The position numbers and the translations under genes were made by a program. The notes beneath the pieces are model-generated. The model ran no database searches and was not told the DNA's origin. It was given only the letters and a program-made list of their open reading frames with translations. This document shows, one piece after another, positions 26,262-32,679 of a stretch of 33,112 nt of DNA. Position 1 is the first letter of the stretch; the number at the start of each line of letters is the position of its first letter. Location of the stretch: positions 1 through 33,112 of the IMG/VR virus record IMGVR_UViG_3300040810_000470; one strand, 5' to 3'. This stretch comes from a virus.

Positions 26262-27744
26262 AACCGTAACCACCGCTTCCATTTCCAGAAGAACTGGCGG
26301 ATGTCGTATTTGTAATGCTGGAAACTGAGTTTGTATATGATGAAGAACTATTAGTTGCGACTACCGCACTGTATTCTCCTTGATTTAGTAAACTCAATTC
26401 TTTAGTGTCGTAAATATACTCATGTTCTTTCTGTACATGAGTTGGTCCAACCATTTTTCTGCCTCTATGAATGTGATATGGCCCATAGTATGGATTGCCT
26501 TTTACCCACCCAATAAGTTCTCCAATATGATAATTTGATAACACATTTACAATTCTCATAGAAACTACACTATTATCACTTAAAGTGACCGTAGCATAAG
26601 TATTAATGCCAACAATAGTATTATCGGAAATAGTATTGGTAATATTTGTGATGTTGTAAAATTGGGTTAAAGATTTTGATGTGTATGAAACTATACCGAC
26701 ACTGAGATCATCATATGTTACTGTCAGTTCTCCAGACACTGGAAATCCTACAGTAGAATCAACATCAAAAGTTTTAGAAGAAGTAGTGTAATCGCCAATT
26801 AACTTTGTTTTTGCTTGAGCAACAAAAGTTCCATACACAGATCCCTCAAATTTAAGATCTCTTGAATAATTCGCATCAAAACTTACTCTGTAATAATCAG
26901 TTGATGCTCCACTAACAATGACTCTTTCAACATCAGTAATTGGTGCATATGCTTTGTTAATTGAATTACTAAAAGTATTTTGATATAAAGTATATCCTTT
27001 AGTATCCATAACATTGCCAGATATTGGCTCAACGATCATATCTTTTGTTATTTTATATAAAGATTGAGACGGTGTTAAAAGATTGTCTGAGGGTTTTATA
27101 ACTTCAACATCTTCACCGTAGAGTGCCTTAAATAAAATCTTAAATGATTGATCAGTTCCCTTTGAGGTATAAAAATCTCTTGATTGCTTTATAAAAAGAT
27201 TTTTATCAACTTGATCTAAAAGAGTTCTATCTTCAAGTCCAGGTAAAAATTGATGTTTTACTTTCTTAAAAAATCTTGATAAGAAATCAACACTTAAATT
27301 TTCTACAGTTGCTTCTGCATCATGGCTGCTAGAAATAGTATTTGAGAAAGTAAAAGATTCATCTACATCATTTTGAGAATAACCCTGAAATCCACGAATA
27401 CAACCAGTAAAACTAAAACTATTTTTTCCAGTATAAGTTATAATTTCATCATCAATTTTAAGTAATCCATATTCATCAGGAAAACCATTTGTGTTTGACA
27501 CATATATGATATCATCATAGTATGTAATGTCACTTCTCAGAGAAACTGACTTAGTAACATTTGCATTATTGTTTAACTTAATATATCGATCAATATTTTG
27601 CAGTAAATCAAGAGGAGCACCTTGAAATTCTTGGGAAAGATAATATTGAGATAAAAATTCCCCCAAAAGAGGAAACTCGTCCCGAACATAATCGGGAAGT
27701 TGATTCTTTACAATAGTCTTGAAAGGAACTCTAGTCTGTGTCAT
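26257..27744 (-). CDS. 7: Baseplate wedge protein, gp7-like (C-terminal part of T4 gp7)
   Basis: Residues 190-208 read FYTSKGTDQSFKILFKALY. As I recall T4 gp7, its C-terminal third contains FYSTKGIEASYKFLFKVLY followed by NEEVEIE, and here GEDVEV follows. Upstream, LLGEFLSQYYLSQEFQG (from residue 26) has the place and style of the T4 segment that precedes this motif. The protein thus corresponds to the C-terminal region of T4 gp7 (1032 aa) without its long N-terminal part, and its place after gp6 is the T4 place of gene 7. A DDEIITYTG...IRGFQG module sits near residues 95-125. Near residue 420 is IGWVKGNPYYGPYHIHRGRK, similar to the YHYH motif of the next gene. The C-terminus is a Ser/Gly-rich tail. 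The ATG lies 1 base after the gp6 stop. Confidence 0.8.
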   Translation of the reverse strand: MTQTRVPFKTIVKNQLPDYVRDEFPLLGEFLSQYYLSQEFQGAPLDLLQNIDRYIKLNNNANVTKSVSLRSDITYYDDIIYVSNTNGFPDEYGLLKIDDEIITYTGKNSFSFTGCIRGFQGYSQNDVDESFTFSNTISSSHDAEATVENLSVDFLSRFFKKVKHQFLPGLEDRTLLDQVDKNLFIKQSRDFYTSKGTDQSFKILFKALYGEDVEVIKPSDNLLTPSQSLYKITKDMIVEPISGNVMDTKGYTLYQNTFSNSINKAYAPITDVERVIVSGASTDYYRVSFDANYSRDLKFEGSVYGTFVAQAKTKLIGDYTTSSKTFDVDSTVGFPVSGELTVTYDDLSVGIVSYTSKSLTQFYNITNITNTISDNTIVGINTYATVTLSDNSVVSMRIVNVLSNYHIGELIGWVKGNPYYGPYHIHRGRKMVGPTHVQKEHEYIYDTKELSLLNQGEYSAVVATNSSSSYTNSVSSITNTTSASSSGNGSGGYGY

Positions 27745-27745
27745 T

Positions 27746-29677
27746 TTATGGCCTTACCAACAAACCTCTGTTATAGTCGTAACTTGAAGAAACGACATAT
27801 GATGATGCGGATGGGTCTAACCCAGAAGCAATAGAATCATTTACCATCTCAAAAACACTATTGTTAACATCTAATTGTAAGTACAAATCTTGCAATCCAA
27901 TCACATCATTTGATTGTGGTGTCACTACAATTTGAATTGTTGATTGTCCATCAATAACTTTCTGAGTTGATTGAATGTTAATTGGATTTAGGGTAACAAC
28001 TCCTTTCACATAATCAATTCTTCCAACATTTCTCCTAACAATCGTTGGATCAGTTGCGTTTGGATTTTGGAGTGTAAACAAGAACAAAGAACCATTCGTT
28101 CTGTTAGTATTTGGAATATCACCTATGTAAACATCTTGGGTAATGCCAGCAACCTTGAATGCACTAGAGCGAATATTATATCCACTCATCCTTGAAATGT
28201 GGAATTGATTGCCGAACCCTATAGAGTACTCTGCAAGGGTGTTGAGGGCAGCCCTGACATCTCTACGCATCGATACAGCGGTGATATTTGAAGTGATTGA
28301 TTCATGACTATCATCAATAATTTTTAAGAATTTACTATACTTAAATCTTGCACCATACTTATTGAGTTCACTTGAGTCTGCATATGACTCAATATTATTT
28401 TGTATTATGGAAGAAACTTCAGATGCAGATGATGCTTGATTGGTGTTATAATAAATCTTGGAAGATACCTCAAGGTAAAGATACTTGAGGTCTAAAATTT
28501 CTGGAACGATTCCTGCAACTGCATATTTTTTCAAATCTCTCTTAATATTCTCTTTGATGAGATTTGGAAGAAATTCGCCTGTTCTTGGTTTAATACTAAT
28601 AAAAACTTTTCCGTATTGGGGAGGAACTAACTCTTCACCACCAAATACAGAAATAGATTCTGTTTCTGGATAGATTTTCGCAGGTATTAGAGTTTCATAA
28701 TCGTTTGCAGTTAAGGCTCTATTTTGAGAAGCATAGATTCTAGGAGCAAACTTTTTAATCGAATCTACTTTTTCAATAGCATCTCCACCAGTAGCAGAGA
28801 TATCAGTTGTGATAATTGAAATTCCTTGAGAAATAGTATATGTAACACCATTTCTTACATAAGTCATTCGACCATTGAAGGCAAAACTACTTAATCCATT
28901 AGAACCACCACCAGAAGTGGTCAAATAAGTGATTTCAATTTCATTACCTTCACTTAATTCCTTACCAAAAATACCATCACCAAAAAGTATTTCATATCTT
29001 TCGTCTTCTACCTCTTGTAAGAAGAAAACTCTTGAATCTCCATCAATATCAAATAAACTATCTTGTTTTGTGTAGGTTCTTTTTGCAGTAGAACTATTTG
29101 TTCCTACTCTAACACGGATTAAATCAGTATCTGCCCCAGGATTGTTGATTAAAAATCTCTGATTTGGGTTTCTTGAACTATAAGTATATGATTCGGTAAT
29201 ATATGTTCCTTCATAAATCGGTAGTGTATCAAATGATGCTTCTCCATTCACTACAGGAACTGTTATATCATCCATAATGGAGAATATATAAGAATTTCCA
29301 GCAAAAGTACCGCCCGATGTTGCGATTGGGCCCTTATTCAAGGTAATTGATGTTGGTGCTGGGGTAATTCCAGTAGTATCAACGAAAAAACTAATAGTTG
29401 CTCTTGAAGCTTTTCTTGATCTTGGGGTATATCCAATATTTCTTGCAAGCGAAACAACATTTTCTCTTAATGTTGCGCTATCAATGAAACACTCATTTGA
29501 TACCATATTGGCATTGTATGATGCCAAGTAAGTATTGTATGCTAAAACATCTAAAATTGTGGACAGGTTAGACCCTTCAAAGTCATAGTCCGTAAAATTA
29601 GAATTGTTTCTTAGATATTCTCTAAGTGTAGATTTAATCTGGGCGAAATCCAGATTTGCGTAGTTTACTAGTGCCAT
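27746..29677 (-). CDS. 6: Baseplate wedge protein gp6
   Basis: Homologue of T4 gp6, whose dimers form the continuous inner ring of the baseplate. At 643 aa it is close to T4 gp6 (660 aa). The N-terminus (VNYANLDFAQIKSTLREYLR, then DFEGSNLSTILDVLAYNTYL) and the following SATLRENVVSLARNIGYTPR are the typical opening of gp6 in T4-like cyanophages and of related baseplate J-type proteins. The C-terminal half contains VFGGEELVPPQYGKVFISIK and VSMRRDVRAALNTLAEYSIG. The ATG directly follows the TAA stop of gp25 (TAAATG), so it should be translated from the gp25 transcript. Confidence 0.95.
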   Translation of the reverse strand: MALVNYANLDFAQIKSTLREYLRNNSNFTDYDFEGSNLSTILDVLAYNTYLASYNANMVSNECFIDSATLRENVVSLARNIGYTPRSRKASRATISFFVDTTGITPAPTSITLNKGPIATSGGTFAGNSYIFSIMDDITVPVVNGEASFDTLPIYEGTYITESYTYSSRNPNQRFLINNPGADTDLIRVRVGTNSSTAKRTYTKQDSLFDIDGDSRVFFLQEVEDERYEILFGDGIFGKELSEGNEIEITYLTTSGGGSNGLSSFAFNGRMTYVRNGVTYTISQGISIITTDISATGGDAIEKVDSIKKFAPRIYASQNRALTANDYETLIPAKIYPETESISVFGGEELVPPQYGKVFISIKPRTGEFLPNLIKENIKRDLKKYAVAGIVPEILDLKYLYLEVSSKIYYNTNQASSASEVSSIIQNNIESYADSSELNKYGARFKYSKFLKIIDDSHESITSNITAVSMRRDVRAALNTLAEYSIGFGNQFHISRMSGYNIRSSAFKVAGITQDVYIGDIPNTNRTNGSLFLFTLQNPNATDPTIVRRNVGRIDYVKGVVTLNPINIQSTQKVIDGQSTIQIVVTPQSNDVIGLQDLYLQLDVNNSVFEMVNDSIASGLDPSASSYVVSSSYDYNRGLLVRP

Positions 29678-30079
29678 TTATCGAGTTGATTCTAATACAA
29701 ACTCTAACTGTTGAGGTGGTATATCAACTCCAATAATTCTGTAGATAATAGTTACATTAAAACCGTTGTTATCGAAATCAGGATCGACTACAACGGAAGA
29801 TAATGAAACTCTTGGTTCATAGTTAATGATGGAGTTTTCTATTTCATCTCTAATCGTCACTGCAGTAATGTTATCAATGTTTTCAAACAGTGATTGACTA
29901 ATGTTTGATCCAAAATCTGGATCAAAAAACTTTTCACCAGGAGCAGTAAAGACAATGTTTCTAACAGATCTTGCGATTGCAGAAGCATTATTCAAAGCAA
30001 TGACATCATATGTAAGGGGATTAGCCTTAAATGATGCACTAATATCTTTGAAACCTTGACTTACCCTTTCTAAAGGCAT
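29678..30079 (-). CDS. 25: Baseplate wedge protein gp25
   Basis: Member of the gp25/GpW family, a small wedge component that contacts the tube and helps start sheath assembly. At 133 aa it equals T4 gp25 (132 aa). The family core is visible as ALNNASAIARSVRNIVFTAP, then GEKFFDPDFGSNISQSLFEN around residues 47-66, and a C-terminal strand (GFNVTIIYRIIG). It is the first gene of the late wedge operon 25-6-7, with a perfect TATAAATA promoter 30 bases upstream. In T4, gene 25 is in a different cluster from gene 6; the 25-6 pairing is the usual cyanophage arrangement. Confidence 0.95.
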   Translation of the reverse strand: MPLERVSQGFKDISASFKANPLTYDVIALNNASAIARSVRNIVFTAPGEKFFDPDFGSNISQSLFENIDNITAVTIRDEIENSIINYEPRVSLSSVVVDPDFDNNGFNVTIIYRIIGVDIPPQQLEFVLESTR

Positions 30080-30108
30080 TATTTATGATTATATTATAAG
30101 TTCTGACT

Positions 30109-30116
30109 TATTTATA
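30109..30116 (-). promoter_or_regulatory. Late promoter of the gp25-gp6-gp7 operon
   Basis: Minus strand reads TATAAATA, identical to the T4 late-promoter consensus, 30 bases before the gp25 start in the 47-base gap after the 50-aa gene. A second box, CATAAATA at 30080-30087, touches the start codon and is too close to give a leader. Confidence 0.85.
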
Positions 30117-30126
30117 GGGGCAAATC

Positions 30127-30279
30127 TCATTCGTAAAGTGGTTCTGGATCACTTTGAGGATCAAATAATTCACCCTCTTGTTGCAATTTCTTCTTTTTAG
30201 GCGTCAAATCATCATTTGAGATTTCACGAAGCATTTTTTGATGATTATGATTAGCTAAATTGTCTAAAAAATCATTCAT
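30127..30279 (-). CDS. Small charged protein, unknown function (50 aa)
   Basis: The reading frame is open further upstream, but the Met at 30279 is the likely start: GGAG lies 7 bases before it (GGAGAACGAAAATG), and the ATG overlaps the stop of the 225-aa gene by 8 bases. The protein is MNDFLDNLANHNHQKMLREI followed by a Lys cluster (TPKKKKLQQ) and an acidic C-terminus (FDPQSDPEPLYE). I do not recognise it. Position suggests translation coupled to the 225-aa gene, just ahead of the late structural genes. Confidence 0.7.
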   Translation of the reverse strand: MNDFLDNLANHNHQKMLREISNDDLTPKKKKLQQEGELFDPQSDPEPLYE

Positions 30280-30949
30280 TTTCGTTCTCCTTAGGTAAAT
30301 TTTCGCGTTCTTTAGCAGTTTTCCAAAAATATTCGTCTTCACGACCCATTCCAAGTCGATCAAAACCATTTTCAACACTATAATATTGAGTTGATACCTT
30401 AAAATCAGGCATTTTGGGGTCAACAGGTGTCAAACTATTGTCAAAAATACGCATTCTATTGTTTGGATAGAGTGCATATTGTCCATTATTCAATTCAATA
30501 AGGTTATGAGACTTGTGTTCAGCTGGATTTTCACTGGTTGCATAGTCAATCATATCGCAATCTTGATGATAGTTATCAATTGTGCAAATATATTCACCTT
30601 TCATTATACCATGATCGCGAGTATAACACTCAAAATCCATTGAACCAATGAACTGTTTATGAATTGATACTACACCATAATCCATACAGTTCCAAAACTG
30701 TAGATTTGGTAGGTTCATATCAGGTGTAGGTGTTACTGGTTCACTTACAAAAGCACTAATAGGTAATTTATCATACATTGCAGCATATTCTGGTAAGTAA
30801 GTCTCAAAATAAAAAGCACGCCCAGGTATCGATTTACACGATACCCAAACGCCCTTTACAAATTCACCATGACCACTTTGATGATCAGTGAGATATTCTT
30901 TTCTTACCCATACTTCAACAGAAGGTAAGTTACAAATTAATGCTGACAT
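30272..30949 (-). CDS. Conserved phage protein, unknown function (225 aa)
   Basis: A soluble 225-residue protein with no signal peptide or membrane segment. Visible features are VEVWVRKEYL near the N-terminus, GVWVSCKSIPGRAFYFETYL around residues 33-52, NLQFWNCMDYGVVSIHKQF near residue 82, a His/Asp-rich stretch (CTIDNYHQDCDMIDY) near 123-137, ELNNGQYALYPNNRMRIFD near 152-170, and a charged tail (KERENLPKENENE). I believe similar proteins occur near gp25 in other T4-like cyanophages, but no function is known to me. No strong Shine-Dalgarno is seen. A weak TAAATA box (30974-30981) lies 25 bases upstream, the same spacing as the late promoters. Confidence 0.82.
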   Translation of the reverse strand: MSALICNLPSVEVWVRKEYLTDHQSGHGEFVKGVWVSCKSIPGRAFYFETYLPEYAAMYDKLPISAFVSEPVTPTPDMNLPNLQFWNCMDYGVVSIHKQFIGSMDFECYTRDHGIMKGEYICTIDNYHQDCDMIDYATSENPAEHKSHNLIELNNGQYALYPNNRMRIFDNSLTPVDPKMPDFKVSTQYYSVENGFDRLGMGREDEYFWKTAKERENLPKENENE

Positions 30950-30972
30950 AAAGTAACAAAGGATTGTTACAT

Positions 30973-31119
30973 CTATTTACCTTGTCCACGATACATCTTT
31001 TTTTTACCATTACGGGAAGTGGCAGCATACTTAGTATGTTTACCTTGTCCTTGACGAGTATTTTTGGGCTTTGATTCAATAATCTTATCACCCGAAAGAC
31101 CAACTTTTGATCGTGCCAT
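30973..31119 (-). CDS. Small basic protein, unknown function (48 aa)
   Basis: Starts MARSKVGLSGDKIIESKPKN and ends KKKMYRGQGK. It is strongly basic and glycine-rich (GQGK occurs twice), with no hydrophobic segment, which suggests RNA or DNA binding. GGAG sits 8 bases before the ATG (GGAGATTTAATTATG) and lies inside the end of the preceding gene, whose stop is 2 bases upstream. I recall similar short basic proteins with the YRGQGK ending in T4-like cyanophages, but no function. Confidence 0.78.
   Translation of the reverse strand: MARSKVGLSGDKIIESKPKNTRQGQGKHTKYAATSRNGKKKMYRGQGK
30974..30981 (-). promoter_or_regulatory. Possible weak late promoter of the 225-aa gene
   Basis: Minus strand reads GGTAAATA, overlapping the stop of the 48-aa gene. 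Six of eight positions match TATAAATA. The 25-base spacing to the start codon equals that of the stronger late boxes, which is the main reason to list it. Confidence 0.3.
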
Positions 31120-31121
31120 AA

Positions 31122-31274
31122 TTAAATCTCCTTAAGTTGAATTTTTTGTGGTTCAATAGTACCTTCACCCGAGAAAAATTTTTCGGAGAAGTCTTGTAGA
31201 ACCTCTGCTGCTTCTTCAAACGAGAGGTTGCTACAAATCATCTTATCCTCATAATATAAGTTAAAACGAGTCAC
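31122..31274 (-). CDS. Small protein, unknown function (50 aa, GTG start)
   Basis: The frame opens with GTG at 31274, 2 bases after the stop of the glycosyltransferase-like gene, and gives (V/M)TRFNLYYEDKMICSNLSFE, then EAAEVLQDFSEKFF, ending in EPQKIQLKEI. An alternative ATG at 31241 has a strong GAGG 5 bases ahead of it (GAGGATAAGATG) and would give a 39-aa product. I prefer the GTG because the residues before the internal Met read like protein and the gene is close-packed with its neighbour, but the Shine-Dalgarno favours the ATG. It is probably one alpha-helical domain. Function unknown. Confidence 0.62.
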   Translation of the reverse strand: MTRFNLYYEDKMICSNLSFEEAAEVLQDFSEKFFSGEGTIEPQKIQLKEI

Positions 31275-31276
31275 GC

Positions 31277-32050
31277 TCAAATAACACGAGTTTTTTCATG
31301 CCCAACACGAATCCGAGGATCACACCAAATATCATAACCTGCTTCAATAGCATCAAGACAGAATGAGACATCCTCACCACACATGTCCTGAACACTTCCA
31401 GATTCAAAAACTTGCATCTTAGGTGCAAACCATGGATACTTCATCTTCTTATCCTCAAAGACACCATTCTTAATCATAACCCAACCAAAACCAGTGTAGT
31501 CAACAGTAAATGGTTTCTTACGCTTCTGGATGGAATCGACAGTTTCGTGATTCATTACTCCACCATTCTTACGGAAATCATCCTCTTCTAACCAGTGTGC
31601 GACAGAAGTTGTGTGTCCATCCTCAGTGGCATACCACCCAGCAGTGATTTCACGCTCTGTGCCATCTTCTGAGATAGCAAGATCACAAAGCTGCCAAAAC
31701 TTGTTAGTGTCAAATACAATATCACTATCAATCCACAATTGATAATCATACTGCAACTTACCATCCCAAGGAATTTGATCAGGTCCACGCAATACATTCG
31801 CACCAAGTACCTTACAACGTGCAAAGTTTACCATTGAACTATAGTCTTGACTAATCTGAATGGCCATACCATTCTGTACCATATCAAAACAAAGTTGAAC
31901 AAAGTTCTTCAGAAAGATATATGATACTCCTCGTCCAGGTAGACAAAATACAATTGTCTTGCCTTTCATTCGTTCTTTGATAGCAGCAATGTCCCACTCC
32001 TCTTTCTTTGTAGTAGGTGTGTTTGCTTTTACAGTAAATCCTTTTGCCAT
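31277..32050 (-). CDS. GT-A-type glycosyltransferase-like protein (257 aa)
   Basis: Residues 30-40 (KTIVFCLPGRGVS) form the first strand of a nucleotide-sugar-binding fold. WIDSDIVF near residues 107-114 supplies the DxD-type metal and nucleotide-sugar site. CGEDVSFCLDAIEAGYDIW near residues 222-240, followed by DPRIRVGH, resembles the C-terminal acid/His region of GT2-like enzymes (ED...C...AG..I..D......H). The length suits a single catalytic domain. Similar proteins are common in T4-like cyanophages. A perfect sigma70 promoter ends 24 bases before its ATG, so it is probably made early, when it could act on host or phage components (DNA, lipopolysaccharide or protein). The substrate is unknown. 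Activity is inferred from motifs only. Confidence 0.75.
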   Translation of the reverse strand: MAKGFTVKANTPTTKKEEWDIAAIKERMKGKTIVFCLPGRGVSYIFLKNFVQLCFDMVQNGMAIQISQDYSSMVNFARCKVLGANVLRGPDQIPWDGKLQYDYQLWIDSDIVFDTNKFWQLCDLAISEDGTEREITAGWYATEDGHTTSVAHWLEEDDFRKNGGVMNHETVDSIQKRKKPFTVDYTGFGWVMIKNGVFEDKKMKYPWFAPKMQVFESGSVQDMCGEDVSFCLDAIEAGYDIWCDPRIRVGHEKTRVI

Positions 32051-32073
32051 AGTTTTGAAATTACTTCAGTTCA

Positions 32074-32102
32074 ATTATAACTCCTAGTATGTAGTCTGTC
32101 AA
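32074..32102 (-). promoter_or_regulatory. Perfect sigma70 promoter of the glycosyltransferase gene
   Basis: On the minus strand TTGACA (32097-32102) and TATAAT (32074-32079) are separated by exactly 17 bases. Both hexamers match the bacterial consensus without a mismatch. The promoter lies between the 74-aa gene and the start at 32050, giving a leader of about 17 bases. Phage early promoters read by host polymerase look like this. Confidence 0.9.
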
Positions 32103-32106
32103 TGGT

Positions 32107-32331
32107 TCAGTATGAATCATCACCCGCAGGTTCTGTAGTGTTATTACCACCAGCTCCTCCCCAATACTTAGTACATTCCTCATAAGAAAGATCAGTGGGC
32201 GAAAAATCAGTATGCAATAATCCTACCATTGCATTCAGTTCTGTCCACTTCTCAGTAAACTCATCTTCACTTAAATTGTTGTATATACACTCATTCTTTG
32301 TGTATATGTGATAAACCTTTGTAGCGTTCAT
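32107..32331 (-). CDS. Small conserved phage protein, unknown function (74 aa)
   Basis: The N-terminus is MNATKVYHIYTKNECIYNNL, followed by SEDEFTEKWTELNAMVGLLH, then DLSYEECTKYWGG and a Gly/Asn/Thr-rich acidic tail. GGAGGTAAAATG gives a strong ribosome binding site and fixes the start. A sigma70-type promoter lies 44 bases upstream. I believe relatives occur in T4-like cyanophages; no function is known to me. It is too small for an enzyme, and a host-takeover role would fit the early promoter but is speculative. Confidence 0.82.
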   Translation of the reverse strand: MNATKVYHIYTKNECIYNNLSEDEFTEKWTELNAMVGLLHTDFSPTDLSYEECTKYWGGAGGNNTTEPAGDDSY

Positions 32332-32359
32332 TTTACCTCCGGAATTTTTTTCTACTTAT

Positions 32360-32500
32360 TCAATTCATAATCGCATTATATACCAAAACAATAAAAAATC
32401 CAAGAGGTATTAATACCACCTTGGACATTGTTTTTGGATATCGAATACACCAACCTGCTAATACAACTTTCCAAAAATTCCAATACGGTCGCTTTTTCAT
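32360..32500 (-). CDS. Small membrane protein, unknown function (46 aa)
   Basis: A 46-residue frame reading MKKRPYWNFWKVVLAGWCIR, then YPKTMSK and a hydrophobic segment VVLIPLGFFIVLVYNAIM (about residues 28-45) that should span the membrane. The first part is basic and Trp-rich, so the N-terminus probably stays inside. CCCGGAT before ATG is only a weak ribosome binding site. It is short, so coding is not certain, but the topology, the basic start and the placement between two promoters argue for a real gene. Upstream are a TCTAAATA box 25 bases away and a sigma70 promoter with a leader of about 130 bases. Confidence 0.65.
   Translation of the reverse strand: MKKRPYWNFWKVVLAGWCIRYPKTMSKVVLIPLGFFIVLVYNAIMN
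32375..32403 (-). promoter_or_regulatory. Sigma70-type promoter of the 74-aa gene
   Basis: On the minus strand TTGGAT (32398-32403) and a perfect TATAAT (32375-32380) are 17 bases apart. The promoter lies inside the 3' end of the 46-aa gene, 44 bases before the start at 32331. Confidence 0.7.
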
Positions 32501-32525
32501 ATCCGGGATTTTTTTATGAGAGTGA

Positions 32526-32533
32526 TATTTAGA
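32526..32533 (-). promoter_or_regulatory. Possible late promoter of the 46-aa gene
   Basis: Minus strand reads TCTAAATA, the same octamer as at the 251-aa fibre gene, 25 bases before the start at 32500. It overlaps the foot of a small hairpin. Confidence 0.45.
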
Positions 32534-32551
32534 GGTCGATTTGTCACCTCT
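32531..32551 (-). other. Small hairpin in leader of the 46-aa gene
   Basis: AGAGGT and ACCTCT form a perfect 6-base stem around a 9-base loop. It lies just before and partly inside the TCTAAATA box. There is no T-run after it, so it is not an intrinsic terminator. Confidence 0.45.
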
Positions 32552-32638
32552 GTAGGTTAGGGTAGTGAGGGGTTTTTATCACGCCGCCCGCGACGATATA
32601 AATCAACGCCGCAAATAACTGCTGGTCACGCACGCATC
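32552..32638 (-). other. GC-rich non-coding stretch, candidate leader or small RNA
   Basis: The stretch from 32581 to 32640 has about 33 G/C in 60 bases, clearly richer than its surroundings. On the minus strand GCGGCG...CGTCGC can pair (one G-T) around a 10-11-base loop. No open frame of useful length is present on either strand. It lies directly downstream of the promoter at 32639-32667. It could be a structured 5' leader or a small RNA; I recognise no known RNA family in it. Confidence 0.4.
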
Positions 32639-32667
32639 ATTCTATCAAATTACAGGGGCAAAGTCAA
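32639..32667 (-). promoter_or_regulatory. Sigma70-type promoter upstream of the GC-rich stretch
   Basis: On the minus strand TTGACT (32662-32667) and TAGAAT (32639-32644) are 17 bases apart, each hexamer one base from consensus. Transcription would start near 32632, giving about 130 bases of leader before the 46-aa gene. The -35 lies in the loop and arm of the hairpin at 32653-32679. Confidence 0.65.
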
Positions 32668-32679
32668 GCTCTGCCCCTG
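32653..32679 (-). terminator. Strong hairpin after the 84-aa gene, possible terminator
   Basis: CAGGGGCA and TGCCCCTG form a perfect 8-base stem with an 11-base loop, 13 bases after the stop of the 84-aa gene. After it the minus strand reads TAATTTGATAG, so there is no proper T-run. It could stop or pause transcription, protect the 3' end, or regulate the promoter that overlaps it. Confidence 0.5.

Noticed and set aside
30080-30087. A second late box, CATAAATA, directly before the gp25 start
   Set aside because: It touches the start codon, so transcription would begin inside the gene. The box at 30109-30116 has the normal spacing.
30127-30423. A 98-codon version of the 50-aa gene starting at 30423
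   Set aside because: The upstream part is the out-of-frame reading of the 225-aa gene. The strong ribosome binding site is at the Met at 30279.
32552-32638. Known cyanophage riboswitch or RNA (glutamine-type or photosynthesis-linked motifs)
   Set aside because: The conserved core strings that I remember for these RNAs are not present, so I only call it a structured candidate.
32653-32679. Certain intrinsic terminator
   Set aside because: The stem is strong but no run of T follows on either strand, so it is listed only as possible.
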